Positions 9,562-19,500 of a stretch of DNA of 64,000 bases are shown piece by piece. How positions within the stretch are numbered: the first letter of the stretch is position 1; each line of letters starts with the position of its first letter. The position numbers and the translations under genes are program-made. A model generated the notes under the pieces. The model was not told where the DNA came from. It saw only the letters and a program-made list of their open reading frames with translations, and did not search any database. Source of the DNA: 2-02-FULL-55-14 sp964581115 (GTDB lineage: Bacteria; Bacteroidota; Ignavibacteria; UBA10030); the NCBI GenBank assembly GCA_964581115.1, contig CAZOMY010000001.1, positions 372,001 to 436,000 of the forward strand, given 5' to 3'.

Positions 9562-11820
9562 CTACATCCTCCAGCGCACTCCGCCATACATCATCCGCCC
9601 CTGCACCGGTCCCCAGATGATCGAACTGTCGAAGTAAGGACTGGATGGATCGGCGGCCGAGATGATCGGATCACCCTGCCGGAAGTCCAGGAGATTCTCG
9701 ACGCCCACATACAGATCCAGGTTCAGCAACAGCGTTCGGGTCACCTGACCATTGACCAGGAAGTAGGAAGGCGATGACGAGGGCCGGCGATACGGCAGCG
9801 GACTCGCCGACGTCTCCGGCAGCCGCTTCGGTCCGAACCACGAGACCGTCAGGTCGTAGGCCATACGTCCGGAACCGTCGTCGTCAGGTTGCGTGGTGTA
9901 GGCCAGATTGACGAACGCCCGATGTTTCGCCACGTACGGCCGATCGCGAAGCTGGCCGTCGATCGTCTGCCGCACGTCCAGAAAGCGGTACGCGGTGCGC
10001 ACTTCGAACCGCTCCAACGGCTGGATGTTCAATTCGGCCTGTGCGCTATTCGAGAACGAAGAACCCGTCAGCGGCTGGAAGACGACCATGCGCGCATCGC
10101 GGTCGAGATTCACGACCAGTTGATCGTCAAACGTCGTCCGATGCAGGTCGATCGTGAACGTCCCTTCGCGGCCATTCACCGTCACATAGCGCGTGGCGCT
10201 GAGGCCGATATTCCAGCCCGTCTCTCGATGGTACGCCATGCCCGGAGCCATTCCTTCGAGCGCCGGCGTCCGGGAACTCGCAAACAACGCGATGTTCTCC
10301 GCATAGATGTTCGCCGTCCTCTGACCCCGCCCCGCCGATAGGCGAAGCGTCCAATTGATGTCGGGCGCATAGCGCACATGCAGACGCGGGGAGATGAACG
10401 AGCCGAACAGATTGTGCCGGTCGCCACGCAGACCCGCAACGACCGAAAGGTCCTCGCCATGCGAGTAGGTGTACTCGACGAAGGCACCGGGCACCCGTTC
10501 GATCCGTGCATGGTCGGATCCGAACACCCGCTCATCGTAGTCATCCACAAGCAGACTAAGGCCGCCTCGCACCCGCTGGACGCCGGGTTCGATCTCCGCG
10601 TCGTAGAGCAGATTCAGGTATCCCGTCCGTTCTCTCCCGGAATACTCGCGGTGCTGGAGCGAAGTGGAGGTCCGATGATCCGCGGTGGACCACTGAAGTC
10701 CGATGCTTCGCCCTTCGCCCTCGAAGACGTAGCCGGTCTTGCCGGAGATCCGCAATTGGCTTCCCCGCATACGATAGCGATACTGCAGCGGATCGGCCCC
10801 AAGCGCCAGATGGTCCAGATCGATCCCATGCATGGTGCCATTGCGCTTCTCATCAGATGTGTACTGCACGATCATCTGGCCCTCGACACCCTCGAAGTCG
10901 TGCAGAGAGAATCGCTGCAGGACATGCGCCGCAGTACCGATCGGGGCGTCCAGAAACCGGTCGCCGTTTCGGTCCATCGACACGCGGCGAGTGTCCATGT
11001 TCACCATGGTCAGCGAAGACAGGTGCTCGCTGATCGGAGTCCGGAGGTTTCCGTTCAGCTCGAATCGTTGGTCATCGGTGCCGAACATCGTCAGGTAGAC
11101 GCGCTGCTCGGCCTCGTTCCACGGTTTCCGGTACTCGACGTTGATCTGCCCGGTGATCGATTCGTAGCCGTTGGCCACCGAACCGACCCCCTTCGACACC
11201 TGGATGTTCTCGATCCAAGAGCCCGGGATGTACGTGAGGCCCACGTTGGAGGCAAGCCCCCGCACCGCCGGCATGTTCTCCAGCGTGATCTGCGAATAGG
11301 TTCCGGCAAGTCCAAGCATCTCGATCTGCCGGGTTCCGGTGACGGCGTCGGTGAACGAGACATCGACCGACGGGTTCGTCTCGAAGCTCTCGGAGAGATT
11401 GCAGCAGGCCGCCTTGAAGAGCTCCTTCTCCGTCATCACGACCGTATTCGTCGTCGCCCGGTATTCTATGAAACTGGGCGCCCGTTGTCCGACGACGTTG
11501 ACGGCATCGACCTCCGTCGCCTCGGAGACAAGCGTGATCCGCAGGACGCGCGGCTCGGCCACGGTCAGCGTGTCGGGCCTGAACCCGACGCTGCTGATGA
11601 CCAGCCGACCGCCGCCATCTTGGAATGCCAACTCAAACCGTCCCGCCGTATCGACCATCGTCCCGACCCGCGAACCGAGCCAGTAGACCGACGCGCCGAC
11701 AACCGGGCGGAGTTGCCCCTCCTCGGTCCGTTCCACCACTCTCCCCTGCACGATCCCTGTCGATTGGGCGAAGAGCAGCGCGGGCACGAGGAGAGCGCTG
11801 AACAACCATGCGCTTCTCAT
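9562..11820 (-). CDS. TonB-dependent receptor, heavy-metal-associated type
   Basis: This 752-residue protein has a signal peptide (MRSAWLFSALLVPALLFAQ), a carboxypeptidase-regulatory-like domain (~22-95), a plug and a barrel. The plug carries the block ELFKAACCNLSESFETNPSV, then DAVTGTRQIEMLGLAG, which I recognise from receptors that travel with HMA-domain proteins in Bacteroidota. The paired Cys in AACCN may contact metal. The C-terminus GRMMYGGVRWRM is a typical last strand. It starts 12 bases after the stop of the HMA gene, so the two form an operon with the HYC_CC_PP gene. Role inferred from context: uptake or sensing of a metal such as copper or zinc. It converges on the 6587-9520 gene with only 41 bases between them, where TGCCT-TCG-AGGCA (9522-9534) could form a short hairpin. 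Confidence 0.88.
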   Translation of the reverse strand: MRSAWLFSALLVPALLFAQSTGIVQGRVVERTEEGQLRPVVGASVYWLGSRVGTMVDTAGRFELAFQDGGGRLVISSVGFRPDTLTVAEPRVLRITLVSEATEVDAVNVVGQRAPSFIEYRATTNTVVMTEKELFKAACCNLSESFETNPSVDVSFTDAVTGTRQIEMLGLAGTYSQITLENMPAVRGLASNVGLTYIPGSWIENIQVSKGVGSVANGYESITGQINVEYRKPWNEAEQRVYLTMFGTDDQRFELNGNLRTPISEHLSSLTMVNMDTRRVSMDRNGDRFLDAPIGTAAHVLQRFSLHDFEGVEGQMIVQYTSDEKRNGTMHGIDLDHLALGADPLQYRYRMRGSQLRISGKTGYVFEGEGRSIGLQWSTADHRTSTSLQHREYSGRERTGYLNLLYDAEIEPGVQRVRGGLSLLVDDYDERVFGSDHARIERVPGAFVEYTYSHGEDLSVVAGLRGDRHNLFGSFISPRLHVRYAPDINWTLRLSAGRGQRTANIYAENIALFASSRTPALEGMAPGMAYHRETGWNIGLSATRYVTVNGREGTFTIDLHRTTFDDQLVVNLDRDARMVVFQPLTGSSFSNSAQAELNIQPLERFEVRTAYRFLDVRQTIDGQLRDRPYVAKHRAFVNLAYTTQPDDDGSGRMAYDLTVSWFGPKRLPETSASPLPYRRPSSSPSYFLVNGQVTRTLLLNLDLYVGVENLLDFRQGDPIISAADPSSPYFDSSIIWGPVQGRMMYGGVRWRM

Positions 11821-11832
11821 GACCGTCGCTCC

Positions 11833-12180
11833 TTAGTGGGTGGAATCGTTGTCGCGATAGAGGCAGCACCCCGGCAACGCGTCATAGACCGAGTCCGGGG
11901 CCGAGAATTTCGGCGTGTCGTGTCCGACGGCGGCCAGCCGTTGTTGCAGCGAATCGACGGTGATGGCCGACGGACGATACGAAACGGTGAGCATCTTGGT
12001 CTGTTTGTTCCAAGAGGCCTTGTCGACCTCCTTGATCTTCATCGTCTTCTCGATGCGGTTCTTGCACATATTGCAGTTGCCGAAGACTTTGAAGGATGTT
12101 TCGACGACCTTCGTCTCCTGGGCAGCAACGACGAACGAGGCAACGAGCAGGGCGACAGTGACAGAAAGGATCGTTCGCAT
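11833..12180 (-). CDS. Periplasmic heavy-metal-associated (HMA) domain protein
   Basis: This 115-residue protein starts at ATG 12180, with GAGG eight bases upstream; an ATG four codons earlier (12192) is also possible. MRTILSVTVALLVASFVVAAQ is a signal peptide. The remainder is one ferredoxin-like HMA fold: SFKVFGNCNMCKNRIEKTMK with the metal ligands C36 and C39 (CxxC), then the second strand LTVSYRPSAITVDSLQQRL and the end of the fold (LAAVGHDTP). The C-terminal LPGCCLYRDN has a second Cys pair. It likely passes Cu(I) or another soft metal to or from the TonB receptor encoded 12 bases downstream. The metal is inferred from family and motif only. Confidence 0.85.
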   Translation of the reverse strand: MRTILSVTVALLVASFVVAAQETKVVETSFKVFGNCNMCKNRIEKTMKIKEVDKASWNKQTKMLTVSYRPSAITVDSLQQRLAAVGHDTPKFSAPDSVYDALPGCCLYRDNDSTH

Positions 12181-12270
12181 GATATTCCTCATGTTGAGTT
12201 TGATCGTTTGAGAATAGCACAACGCGACACCGTGCGGACGCACGCTGCCCTCAGACACGATCGGGACGAC

Positions 12271-12651
12271 TCAATTGAGGAACGAGCAGAAGAGAATGGT
12301 GGCCGGTACGGCCCGTGGGGGCGGAGAATCGGCTTGGGTGAGGGAGACGAGCGCCGGTTCGATGGCTGGCGCCTTGTCGACGAACGGGTAGACGACGTGC
12401 GAGGCCTCCAGCGTCACCTTGGGAGCGACGGCTGAGGCGAGTTGACCGTCATCCAACTGAAAGGTGGCAAGGTCAACCGTGCAGCAGCGGTCGGCTGGGT
12501 CCATAAGGTCAGCGCAGCCGCATGGATCTTCCTGGGTGACCGGCGCAAAATTGGCGTCCGTCGTCCCGCCGCATGAATGATGCAGGACGTTGACACCGAT
12601 CGCCAGCCCTAGATAGATGGCCAAGAACGCTATGGAGAAGACTCGCCGCAC
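12271..12651 (-). CDS. HYC_CC_PP family small membrane/secreted protein
   Basis: This 126-residue protein has an N-terminal hydrophobic segment (VFSIAFLAIYLGLAIGVNVL). It shows the order of motifs that names the family: HHSCGG, then CGCADL and a DRCCTV pair, and SPPPRAVPATILF near the C-terminus. Such proteins occur beside HMA and TonB-receptor genes in Bacteroidota; their function is not established, and the Cys/His pattern suggests metal binding. The start appears to be GTG 12651 with no clear Shine-Dalgarno sequence. It is the first gene of the three-gene metal module, 90 bases ahead of the HMA gene. Confidence 0.7.
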   Translation of the reverse strand: MRRVFSIAFLAIYLGLAIGVNVLHHSCGGTTDANFAPVTQEDPCGCADLMDPADRCCTVDLATFQLDDGQLASAVAPKVTLEASHVVYPFVDKAPAIEPALVSLTQADSPPPRAVPATILFCSFLN

Positions 12652-12737
12652 GGATGTAATGTACGTGCCACTGGCGAAGGATGCAATGAATGCAGAACTT
12701 GCGCGCCTGGCGTTGAGTTCCTTCGGCCCCCAACGCA

Positions 12738-12765
12738 GAAGCCCCCGGGGGTTCCCGAGAGCTTC
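12738..12765 (-). terminator. GC-rich hairpin downstream of the sorting-domain protein gene
   Basis: GAAGC (12738-12742) and GCTTC (12761-12765) enclose CCCCGGGGG. The hairpin lies ~160 bases beyond the stop of the 12924-16346 gene and closely resembles the one at 16438-16466, sharing GTTCCCGAGRGCTTCA followed by ACATCTTTC. A run of T is absent. It may act as an mRNA 3' end or a terminator. Confidence 0.4.
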
Positions 12766-12860
12766 ATTTTACATCTTTCGTCTTGAATCGTACATCTTCT
12801 CACGGAAATGTTGTTTGCTGCTTCGCAGCATTGGTATAGGGCCTCCGGCTATCTTTCATC

Positions 12861-12916
12861 TTACATCTTACATCTTACATCTTACATCTTACATCTCACA
12901 TCTTACATCTTACATT
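12861..12916. repeat. Heptanucleotide tandem repeat, 8 units of TTACATC
   Basis: Eight consecutive 7-base units fill 56 bases: six exact TTACATC, one TCACATC and one final TTACATT. Related pieces (TACATCTT, CATCTTTC) occur at 12770-12800. The array starts 7 bases past the stop codon of the neighbouring gene (read on the minus strand), so copy-number change would alter the 3' untranslated region, not the protein. Confidence 0.9.
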
Positions 12917-12923
12917 TCTCCCG

Positions 12924-15900
12924 CTATTTCATCAGAACCATCTTGTTCGTCCTGACAAACCTCACCCCATCCGCTCCGACCGCTTCGATCCGGAAGATGT
13001 AGAGCCCCGACGCCATGCCCGATGCATCCCAGCGAATTTGATGCTGACCAGCGCTCAACGAACCGTTCACCAACGTCGCCACCTCGCGTCCCAGCTGGTC
13101 GTAGATCTTCAGGCTGACACGTCCCTCCAGTGGCAAGGAAAATCGGATCGTCGTTGAGGGATTGAACGGGTTGGGGTAGTTATGTGCCAATTCGAAGTCC
13201 GTCGGTTGTGAGTGGTCGACCTGCTCCACCGACGTCACTCGATCGAGCTGGCGAGCATAGAGATCAGCTCCGTAGACACCATAGATCACATTGCCCGAGA
13301 TCCGCAGGTCCGAGGCTCCGAACAGCGGAAGCCCTTCCCTGACATCGGTCCACGTGACCCCCTTGTTGTTTGTCCGCCAGGTCCCGTAGCGGTTCGACAC
13401 GATGACGGCGTTATCACTGATGGCCATCGCCTTGACCGTTTCATACTGTATGCCCTCCCCGCGCTCCATCCAAGATTGACCGCCGTCCGTTGAGACATAG
13501 AATCCCCCAGAGCCCGAGAAAACGCCTTTTGAGCCGAATGCACCGACATAGATCGTGTCGGCACGGACGATGATCCCACCCCAAGCGGTCGTGGGGCCAG
13601 CACTCACGGCAAGTCCTGTCCAGCCTGTTTCACCAGGTGTCCAGCGGTAAACGCCGGATAGATACGCAAACAACGTCGAACCCGAAAGTGTCACGGCCTT
13701 GGCATCTCCGGTCGCGATACCATCGCTTGGGGTGGCTCCCCAAGTTAAACCGAGGTCGGTGGAACGTCGCACACCTCCTCCAACGGTCCCTGCCAGGACC
13801 GTTGAACCCGACACGGCCAGGTCGTTGACGTCGGCGTTGATGCCGTAGGTTTTCTCTTCCCACGTGACGCCGGCATCGCTCGAACGATACACGCCAGAAC
13901 TGGCTGTACCGACGAACCAGATCCCGCCCCCGGTCTCGACGTCCCTCACGACACGAGAGAAGCTACCGATCGATCCTTGATTTGTCAGAGCCCATGAGCC
14001 TCCACCATTTGTCGAACGGAACACTCCAAAGCCATCACTGCCGACCAAGATCGTCGAACCGTCGACCGACATTTTCGTGAGCTTGAGCGCTCTCAATCCC
14101 CTCGAAGAACGGCTCCAAGATGCTCCTCCGTCCGTCGAACGATAGACCCCACCGCGCTCCACTCCGCTCGTGGCCGCGTACCATATGCCGTCCTTCGATG
14201 TCAGTTGCTGGACATACTTGTCGACCAATCCCGCATCTGACTTCACCCATGTCGCCCCGTCATCCGTTGACCGAAAGACTCCCGAAGCCTCATAGCCGAG
14301 CAGGTACGATATTCCGTTCGACCGCAGATCGTTGACCGTCGCCCCTGACGCACCTGTACTGTTCTGCCAGCTTGATCCACCATCGGTGGAGTACTTTGGC
14401 GAGGAATCGCCTCTCACGAAAGTTGTCCCGTTCGATGCCAGGAATTTCACGGAGCTGGTTCCCACGCTCGTCACCTGCACCCACATCGATGAGCCGGCTG
14501 ACAATTGGTAGAGCCCGAATGCCGTGCCTGCAAAGATTTCTTGGCCGTACTTTGCGAGGGTGTAGACGATGTTCGCCGATCCGGCGGGGATTCCGGTCGA
14601 GAATCCCGTCCAACTCGAGCCACCAGATATGCTGCGAAAGATGCCATTGCTCGTCGCAAGATAGATCGTATCGCCCGATGCCACCATGGCGTTGATGCCG
14701 GATGCCGTGATACCACTGTTCACCGACGTCCACGTCTCGCCATGGTCCGTCGAGCGGGCCAATGCATTCGACGTCGTCGAACCATGATAGAGATGGCTGT
14801 TGACGACGAAGAGCTTTCCCGGATACGTGATCGGGCCCTTCGGCAGGAGCTGCCACGATGCCCCTGCGTCGGTCGACCGATACAGGCCCCGCCACGTCGT
14901 TGCCACGACGGCCGACGCTGTGGAAACGATCCCGTCGATCTCGCCGGCATCCGGTCCCGCGATCAAGGTCCACGAAGTACCGGCAACGGGAGGCCCTGAC
15001 GTTCCTCCACCATCACCAGTCTCTCCCCCTCCCGATCCAATGGCCTGGAAGCTGAACGTTGTGGAATAAGGGGAGAGAATCACGCCTTCTTTCGCCCGAA
15101 CGCGCCAGTAGTAGGTCTCTCCGGCCGTGAAGGGCCCGAAGGATACCGTTCCGGAATTTCCCGGCCGATTTGTGTCAGCAAAGACCACGTTCTGGAACAG
15201 GGAATCACGCGCCACTTGGATCTCAAATCTTGTCGAGAGCAAGGAGCCAGGTGTCCAGTTGAAGGTCACGGATGCCGCTCCCGCCGTATCGCCGTTCAGC
15301 GGACGAACCAGATTCGGTCGCGGGTAGAGGTACTCGTATACAACTCCCACAGGTGTTGTGGTACCCGACACGGTCTCTGTGCCGTTCGAGAGCATCCAGG
15401 CTTCCGTCGGTCCAGCGAAGGCGAGGGCGCGTGGAGCGAAGTTGTTTGGAGCGAGACTCATCTGATACCAGGTGCGACCAAAATCCATCGTTCGGTAGAT
15501 CCGGGAGCCAATGGCCACACCAAGGCCGACGGACGAGAACGAGACCGCCGTCAGGTTGGTGGACGTGCTGTTGAGAGTCGCGGGCTGCCACGATACCCCG
15601 CCATCGGTCGTTCTTAGGATCCTCCCCGAAGATGTGAGCACGATGCCGGAATCGGGATCGAGCACATGCACATCCGTGATATGGCCGGGAGTTGGCAACC
15701 GGGTCGTGCTCCAATTCGCTCCGCCGTCGGTTGTTCGGAGGATGATCGAAGTGTCGTTCAGCGACTGATCCGTAAGCCACACGTGCTGATGATCGAATAC
15801 GCTGACCCGGTAGGTTCGTGATCCCTGTGGCACCGACACGGCATCCCATGATGCACCCGCATTGGTGCTGCGATACAGGTATCCGATCGGCAATTGACTC

Positions 15901-16346
15901 GTACCGCCGTACCCCACGGCGAAGGCCACCGATGAGCTCGCACGGCTGAATTCGAGGTCGGTGATATTCATGATCTCCGCCTGAGTGCCCGCCGACCACG
16001 ACTGACCACCGTTCGTCGAACGAAGGAATTTGGCCGTTCCATCCTGGAAGGCTATCAGGGTCCCTGGAGCCGCAGGATGCGATGCCACGGCGTTCCCTTG
16101 AGACAGACCTGTCAGGTTCTCGAATCCGGCACCGATCATCCAAGGAGGGTCCATCGGTGTGTTCCGGATCTGGACAGGATACGCAATGCCCGGCGTCGTT
16201 GCTCCGATGATGAGGTTCGTGCGAGCACCCGTAAACTCGATGTCAGAGAATGTGAGTCCATACTCTCTGTGACGTTCGGTGAATTGCGCCTGTGCAAAGG
16301 AGACAAGAAACAGCAGCACGACGAAAAGTTGGATTGTCTTCAGCAT
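12924..16346 (-). CDS. T9SS-exported protein with Ycf48/sialidase-like (BNR) repeats and an FN3-like domain
   Basis: This 1140-residue protein has a signal peptide (MLKTIQLFVVLLFLVSFAQA). Two sets of beta-propeller repeats flank a middle domain. The repeats carry the BNR/Ycf48 pattern, for example FRSTDDGATWVKSD, YRSTDGGASWSRSS and YRTMDFGRTWYQ, spaced about 45 residues. The middle, ~345-435, is fibronectin-III-like (VTFNWTPGSLLSTRFEIQVA, YYWRVRAKEG). The last ~90 residues are a T9SS type A sorting domain (HNYPNPFNPSTTIRFSLP, LGREVATLVNGSLSAGQH, KMVLMK). It is expected on the cell surface or released; propellers of this kind serve binding or scaffold roles, and no catalytic site is evident. 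The sorting domain and 3' flank are nearly duplicated in the upstream gene 16508-21928. Confidence 0.88.
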   Translation of the reverse strand: MLKTIQLFVVLLFLVSFAQAQFTERHREYGLTFSDIEFTGARTNLIIGATTPGIAYPVQIRNTPMDPPWMIGAGFENLTGLSQGNAVASHPAAPGTLIAFQDGTAKFLRSTNGGQSWSAGTQAEIMNITDLEFSRASSSVAFAVGYGGTSQLPIGYLYRSTNAGASWDAVSVPQGSRTYRVSVFDHQHVWLTDQSLNDTSIILRTTDGGANWSTTRLPTPGHITDVHVLDPDSGIVLTSSGRILRTTDGGVSWQPATLNSTSTNLTAVSFSSVGLGVAIGSRIYRTMDFGRTWYQMSLAPNNFAPRALAFAGPTEAWMLSNGTETVSGTTTPVGVVYEYLYPRPNLVRPLNGDTAGAASVTFNWTPGSLLSTRFEIQVARDSLFQNVVFADTNRPGNSGTVSFGPFTAGETYYWRVRAKEGVILSPYSTTFSFQAIGSGGGETGDGGGTSGPPVAGTSWTLIAGPDAGEIDGIVSTASAVVATTWRGLYRSTDAGASWQLLPKGPITYPGKLFVVNSHLYHGSTTSNALARSTDHGETWTSVNSGITASGINAMVASGDTIYLATSNGIFRSISGGSSWTGFSTGIPAGSANIVYTLAKYGQEIFAGTAFGLYQLSAGSSMWVQVTSVGTSSVKFLASNGTTFVRGDSSPKYSTDGGSSWQNSTGASGATVNDLRSNGISYLLGYEASGVFRSTDDGATWVKSDAGLVDKYVQQLTSKDGIWYAATSGVERGGVYRSTDGGASWSRSSRGLRALKLTKMSVDGSTILVGSDGFGVFRSTNGGGSWALTNQGSIGSFSRVVRDVETGGGIWFVGTASSGVYRSSDAGVTWEEKTYGINADVNDLAVSGSTVLAGTVGGGVRRSTDLGLTWGATPSDGIATGDAKAVTLSGSTLFAYLSGVYRWTPGETGWTGLAVSAGPTTAWGGIIVRADTIYVGAFGSKGVFSGSGGFYVSTDGGQSWMERGEGIQYETVKAMAISDNAVIVSNRYGTWRTNNKGVTWTDVREGLPLFGASDLRISGNVIYGVYGADLYARQLDRVTSVEQVDHSQPTDFELAHNYPNPFNPSTTIRFSLPLEGRVSLKIYDQLGREVATLVNGSLSAGQHQIRWDASGMASGLYIFRIEAVGADGVRFVRTNKMVLMK

Positions 16347-16437
16347 GATCGTTGGGTTCGATACGTTACTTACATATGATGCCGCTTGATCGTCGATCTT
16401 GCACTACAACATCATATAGTGATGTACTTGTACGCAC

Positions 16438-16466
16438 TGAAGCCCCAGGCGTTCCCGAGGGCTTCA
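16438..16466 (-). terminator. Stem-loop after the 16508-21928 gene
   Basis: TGAAGCCC (16438-16445) and GGGCTTCA (16459-16466) form a perfect 8-bp stem with a 13-base loop, 42 bases past the stop codon on the minus strand and 92 bases before the next gene start. No U-tract follows. It shares loop and 3' flank sequence with the hairpin at 12738-12765. Confidence 0.5.
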
Positions 16467-16507
16467 GTCGCACATCTTTCATCTCCCCTCTTTCTTCTTT
16501 CCTCGGA

Positions 16508-19500
16508 CTACTTCATGAGAACCATCTTATTCGTCCTCACGAACCGAGCGCCATCCGCTCCGACCGCCTCGATGCGGAAGAAGTAGAGCCCCGATGCCAT
16601 ACCCGAGGCCTCCCAGCGGGCCTCGTGCATCCCCGCGCCCAGCGACCCGTTGACGAGCGTTGACACCTCACGCCCGAGCTGATCGTAGATCGTCACGGAC
16701 ACACGGCTTTCCGTGGGCAGTCCGAACCGGATCACCGTCGACGGATTGAACGGATTCGGATAGTTCTGCGCAACATCGAACTCCGCCGGCACCGCCAGAT
16801 CCAGTTCGGTGACCGATGTCGTAAAGTTACCCCAGACCGTCCGTGCCTGCTGGGCCGCGGACTGCAGTTGCGTGAGATCATCCGCCGCCAGGAAGGCGAT
16901 GCCGAATCTCAACGTATCGCCCGGCGCCAGCGCGAACGGTCCGGCGGTCAGCTGATTGCGCGTGTCGCCAGCACCGACGGGGACCGCCGGAAAGCTTGTC
17001 ACATTCGCCGTCGATCGGACAAACTGGTTGTCGTTCCCGATCAAGAAGACGGCATGACCCGCCACCGGATGACTCAACAGGGCAAAGCCATAATAGGCGG
17101 GGTCCGAACCTCCGCCCTGCTCGAACGCGTACGTCAGACCGCGCGAAGCGTCATAACCACCCAGGTTTGCGCCCGAATTGCCGATGTCGAAGTCTGCAGT
17201 CATCTGGGCGAACAGGTCGTCGATCACACCGCCTGAGGAGTTGACCACATTGTACTCGACGATCACATACTGATCGTCGGGAGGCGTGTCCTTGACGTAA
17301 CCGAGCATTCTGACGCTCACGCCGATCCGCTGAGCTGCGGGTTCCCACTGATCGCTGAATGACGCTCGGAAGGCCGTGAAGCCAGGGAATCGGCTGGTCG
17401 TATCGCTGAATCCGACCGAGTTGGTCGCAGGGCCATCAGGACGGAAGCTGAAGAGCGTTGAGTACAAACCGCCGGCATACCTCACGCTGTTCCGGTCGAC
17501 CAGGGAGAAGTCCGCCGCTCCGCTTCCGTTCTTGCCCTTGTACCAGATACCCTTTCCATACTGTCCGAATGCCCCCACCTTGCCGCGGTTGGTCAGGTCA
17601 ACACGGACCTGGTTCTCAGCGCTCCGCACCGCTTCGACCAGAATATCGGTCGTGTCGATCACCGAGCCGACGATGTTCGTCGCCTGCATAATCACCCGCC
17701 TAAAGCCAAGTTGCAGGTCCGTCGGCGTCCACACGATCGTATCACCGACCAGAGACGCCCCGGCCGGCAGTGAGATCGCCGTGATGGTCGTTGGCGGAGT
17801 GCCGTCGCGGATGACCGGTTTGCGGAATTCTGCCCCCGGAACAGCCAATGTGGGAACGTAGGCGTACGTCGGAGCCGTCGCCGAGTAGAGTTGTTGAGCC
17901 CTTTGCGCCGACTGCTGCAGTTGGGTCAGGTTGTCGGCTGCATGATAGGCGAACGCAACGGTCAACGTCTCATTCGGAGCCAAGGCGAAGGGTCCCGTCG
18001 TTATTTGATTGCGCGTGTCGCCTTGGCTCGCCGGCAGGGCCGGGAAGGTTGTCACGTTTGCCGTCGACCGCACATACTGAGCATCCGTCCCGTTGAGGAA
18101 CACGGCCGCTCCCGAGGCCGGATGACCCAACAGCTGGAATCCGTAGTAGTTTGCGTTCGTCGCGCCGCCATCCTCATACGCATACGTCAGCCCCAGTGCG
18201 CTGTCGTAACCACCGCGGTTTGCCGTACTGTTGCCGATGTCGAAGTCCGCCGTCATCTGTGCGAACAGGTCGTCGATCGCCGAGCCCGACTCGTTCACGA
18301 TACGGTACTCGATGATCGTGTAGCGGTCATCGGGTGCGGTGGACTTCACGTGCGCCGTCTGGATCACGCGTACTCCGATCCGGTTGGTCTCCCATTCGTC
18401 GGTAAAGGCGTTGCGCACGGCCGCAAAGCCGCCGAACCGGCTCGTCACCGGTGCAAAGCCTTCGATCGGCCGGAAGCTGTTCTGGGTCGACGTGAGCCCT
18501 CCCGCATACTTCGTGCTGTTGCGGTCAACCAACGAGAAGTCTCCGGCATACAGTCCGCTCTTTCCCGCGTACCTCACTCCTTTGCCAAAGTCTCCGAATG
18601 CACCGATTTTACCACGCTGTGAGATATCAACCGTCGTCTGATTCGAAGAGGCATAGAGTGCTTCCACGAAGATGTTGACCGTGTCCGTGATCGACCCGGC
18701 GCCGTTCGTCAGTGTCGCGATCACCGGGAAGAACCCGAATTCCGAGGCTCCCGGCGTCCAGATCAGTGAGTCTCCCGTCAGCGTCGCCGAAGCCGGCTTC
18801 TGTGTCACCGCGATCGACGCCGCCGGCCAGCCATCGGCCACCAGCTTCGAGCGATATTCTGTCTGCGTTACGGCGTAGCCTCCGCCAACCCGCGCGGGAA
18901 GGATACTCAGGTTCGTCGGTGGGAACTGCACGGTCGAGCCGAACGGGAAGCCGATCGGCTTCGCGTCGAACTGCACCGCCAGGTCGTTGTGATTTGTCGT
19001 CATGTCGGGGGTCACGCGATTCGCACCCGAAACGTAGATACTATCCAGCGGCCAATAGCCGGCCAGTCCAGCTTCATTGCCGACCAACGCGGCATCCTTC
19101 GCCGAAGCGATCTCCGAACCCGTTCGCGTTACATTCCACAGCCGGACCTCGTCGATCAGACCCTTCAGGTAGTCGTACGTCATGCCGCCGATATAGAACC
19201 CTGTGCCGCCGCTGGCGATGGCGATGCTCGTCGCGATCTGTGTCTTCAGCGCACCATTAACGTACAGCTTCACCTGCGATCCGTCATACGTCCCGGCCAC
19301 ATGATACCACTGCCCCATCTGCACCGGGTCTGTATCCAGCGCATAGACGCCGCTGCCGCCGGTCGCGCCCGCCACCATGAACGACAGCTTCGCCAATCCT
19401 GAGCCGTCATAATTGTTGACGATCAGGCCGTAGCTGTGCCACGGGTCCACGCCGATGCCGTTGTTGCCCGGACGCGCCGCGATGAACATCCCGCTGTTCG

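Noticed and set aside
10378..12435. Long plus-strand open frame antisense to the TonB receptor and HMA genes
   Set aside because: Its translation is rich in Arg, His and Asp without any domain, as expected opposite a high-GC gene; the minus strand encodes clear proteins.
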